A stretch of DNA of 5,266 nucleotides, from NCBI GenBank assembly GCA_002255065.1, contig NJEF01000078.1, positions 1-5,266 of the forward strand, in the 5' to 3' direction. Under the pieces are notes generated by a model that was given only the letters and a program-made list of their open reading frames with translations, did no database searches and had not been told where the DNA came from. The position numbers were made by a program, and so were the translations under genes. This DNA is from Desulfurococcales archaeon ex4484_204. Lineage in GTDB: Archaea > Thermoproteota > Thermoprotei_A > Sulfolobales > NBVN01. The first letter of the stretch is position 1. Each line of letters opens with the position of its first letter. This document shows positions 5,095 through 5,266 of this stretch, piece by piece.

Positions 5095-5235
5095 CTAGCC
5101 TCCGTAATCTAGGTACCTACCCTCAATCTTGACCTTAGTTAATGGCGGTGATGTCAATATTACCGTTCTTTCAAGGGTCTTTGACCGCTCGTTCAACCGC
5201 CTCCACCACCTTCCTGTACTTATGACTACGCTCAC
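5095..5235 (-). CDS. Doubtful 46-codon small open frame
   Basis: A GTG-initiated frame of 46 codons ends in TAG. The product is strongly basic in its first half (TGRWWRRLNERSK) and has strand-like runs in the second (TVILTSPP, TKVKIEGRYLDYGG). An A-rich CTAAAAAG lies just upstream on the - strand and could be a TATA element, although its spacing would put transcription start at or slightly after the GTG. I do not recognise any family. A different frame over the same bases (5174-5245) reads just as plausibly, so chance or a decayed gene is as likely as a real small protein. Confidence 0.2.
   Translation of the reverse strand: MSVVISTGRWWRRLNERSKTLERTVILTSPPLTKVKIEGRYLDYGG
5146..5165 (+). repeat. 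Imperfect inverted repeat CGGTGAT-N6-ATTACCG
   Basis: Seven-base arms flank the spacer GTCAAT. One position is G-T rather than a Watson-Crick pair, so as RNA it forms a 7-bp stem with one wobble and a six-base loop. Its right arm repeats the ATTACC half of the dyad in front of the PEBP-like gene. No T tract follows closely, so it is not a clear terminator. Confidence 0.35.
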
Positions 5236-5266
5236 CGTTCCCTGCCTACGGTCTTTTTAGGTCTTC

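Larger units (their letters stand above)
4868..5266. other. About 400 bp without a recognisable gene, rich in short inverted repeats
   Basis: Stop codons are frequent in all frames and I recognise no protein family or structured RNA. The stretch holds the GGTAAT/ATTACC dyad at 4899-4913, an ACGTAA-TT-TTACGT dyad at 4984-4997, and three copies of GTCATAAG (5014-5021 on the - strand, 5060-5067 on the + strand, 5219-5226 on the - strand). A possible RNA hairpin lies at 5146-5165. The first two octamer copies form an 8-bp inverted repeat 38 bp apart. The proximal part is presumably the promoter region of the PEBP-like gene; the distal part may be regulatory DNA or decayed coding sequence. Confidence 0.6.

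Noticed and set aside
5144..5190. Possible C/D box RNA (TGATGT near 5149 as box C)
   Set aside because: Box C is imperfect and no CTGA box D or D' lies at a suitable distance.
5183..5207. GTTCAAC resembling a tRNA T-loop
   Set aside because: The flanking bases do not form a T stem and no acceptor, D or anticodon arms are found.
5174..5245. Minus-strand frame reading GERSHKYRKVVEAVERAVKDP
   Set aside because: Only 24 codons between stops, overlaps another equally open frame, and no family recognised; kept only as part of the possible decayed-gene finding.
1..5266. CRISPR array, insertion sequence ends or transposase
   Set aside because: No regularly spaced direct repeats of 20 bp or more, and no transposase motif in any intact frame.

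Overview
The window looks archaeal, most likely from a thermophilic Thermoproteota/TACK lineage. It carries the end of a tungsten aldehyde:ferredoxin oxidoreductase and its dedicated radical-SAM maturase. It also has TATA-like elements at leaderless or short-leader spacing, Arg codons dominated by AGG, and an archaeal winged-helix protein fused to a beta-rich domain. Five of the six recognisable genes end in TAG. No ribosomal or other marker gene is present, so finer placement is not supported.

Layout. (1) Positions 1-360 (+) are the C-terminal end of an AOR-family enzyme, followed by a hairpin and T6 tract that look like a terminator. (2) Positions 429-1538 (+) encode the tungsten-cofactor oxidoreductase radical-SAM/SPASM maturase, so AOR and maturase form a functional pair. 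(3) Positions 1543-2001 (-) encode a DUF488 protein, convergent with the maturase and divergent from the next gene; one palindromic TATA-like element may serve both divergent starts. (4) Positions 2067-2741 (+) encode a biotin-protein-ligase-like protein that lacks the glycine/arginine-rich catalytic loop and has a changed KWPND motif, probably a pseudoenzyme. (5) Positions 2847-4259 (+) encode a winged-helix protein fused to a repetitive beta-rich domain of the DUF4097/toast-rack type, with no membrane segment. (6) Positions 4262-4867 (-) encode a membrane-anchored PEBP/YbhB-type protein, convergent with gene 5; both stop codons lie inside a 16-bp perfect palindrome. (7) Positions 4868-5266 are about 400 bp without a recognisable gene. 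They hold several inverted repeats, three copies of the octamer GTCATAAG (a fourth lies in the promoter region of genes 3 and 4), and one doubtful 46-codon open frame.

Functional reading. Only AOR plus maturase is a clear pathway unit: the maturase is thought to act on the tungstopterin site or enzyme during assembly. The other genes are mostly single transcription units in alternating orientation and do not form an obvious operon. The most unusual items are the catalytic-loop-less biotin-ligase homologue with a new cysteine cluster, and the cytoplasmic winged-helix/beta-solenoid fusion. The latter has a candidate operator and a possible ribosome-site-sequestering hairpin in front of it. I saw no CRISPR array, insertion sequence, tRNA or rRNA.
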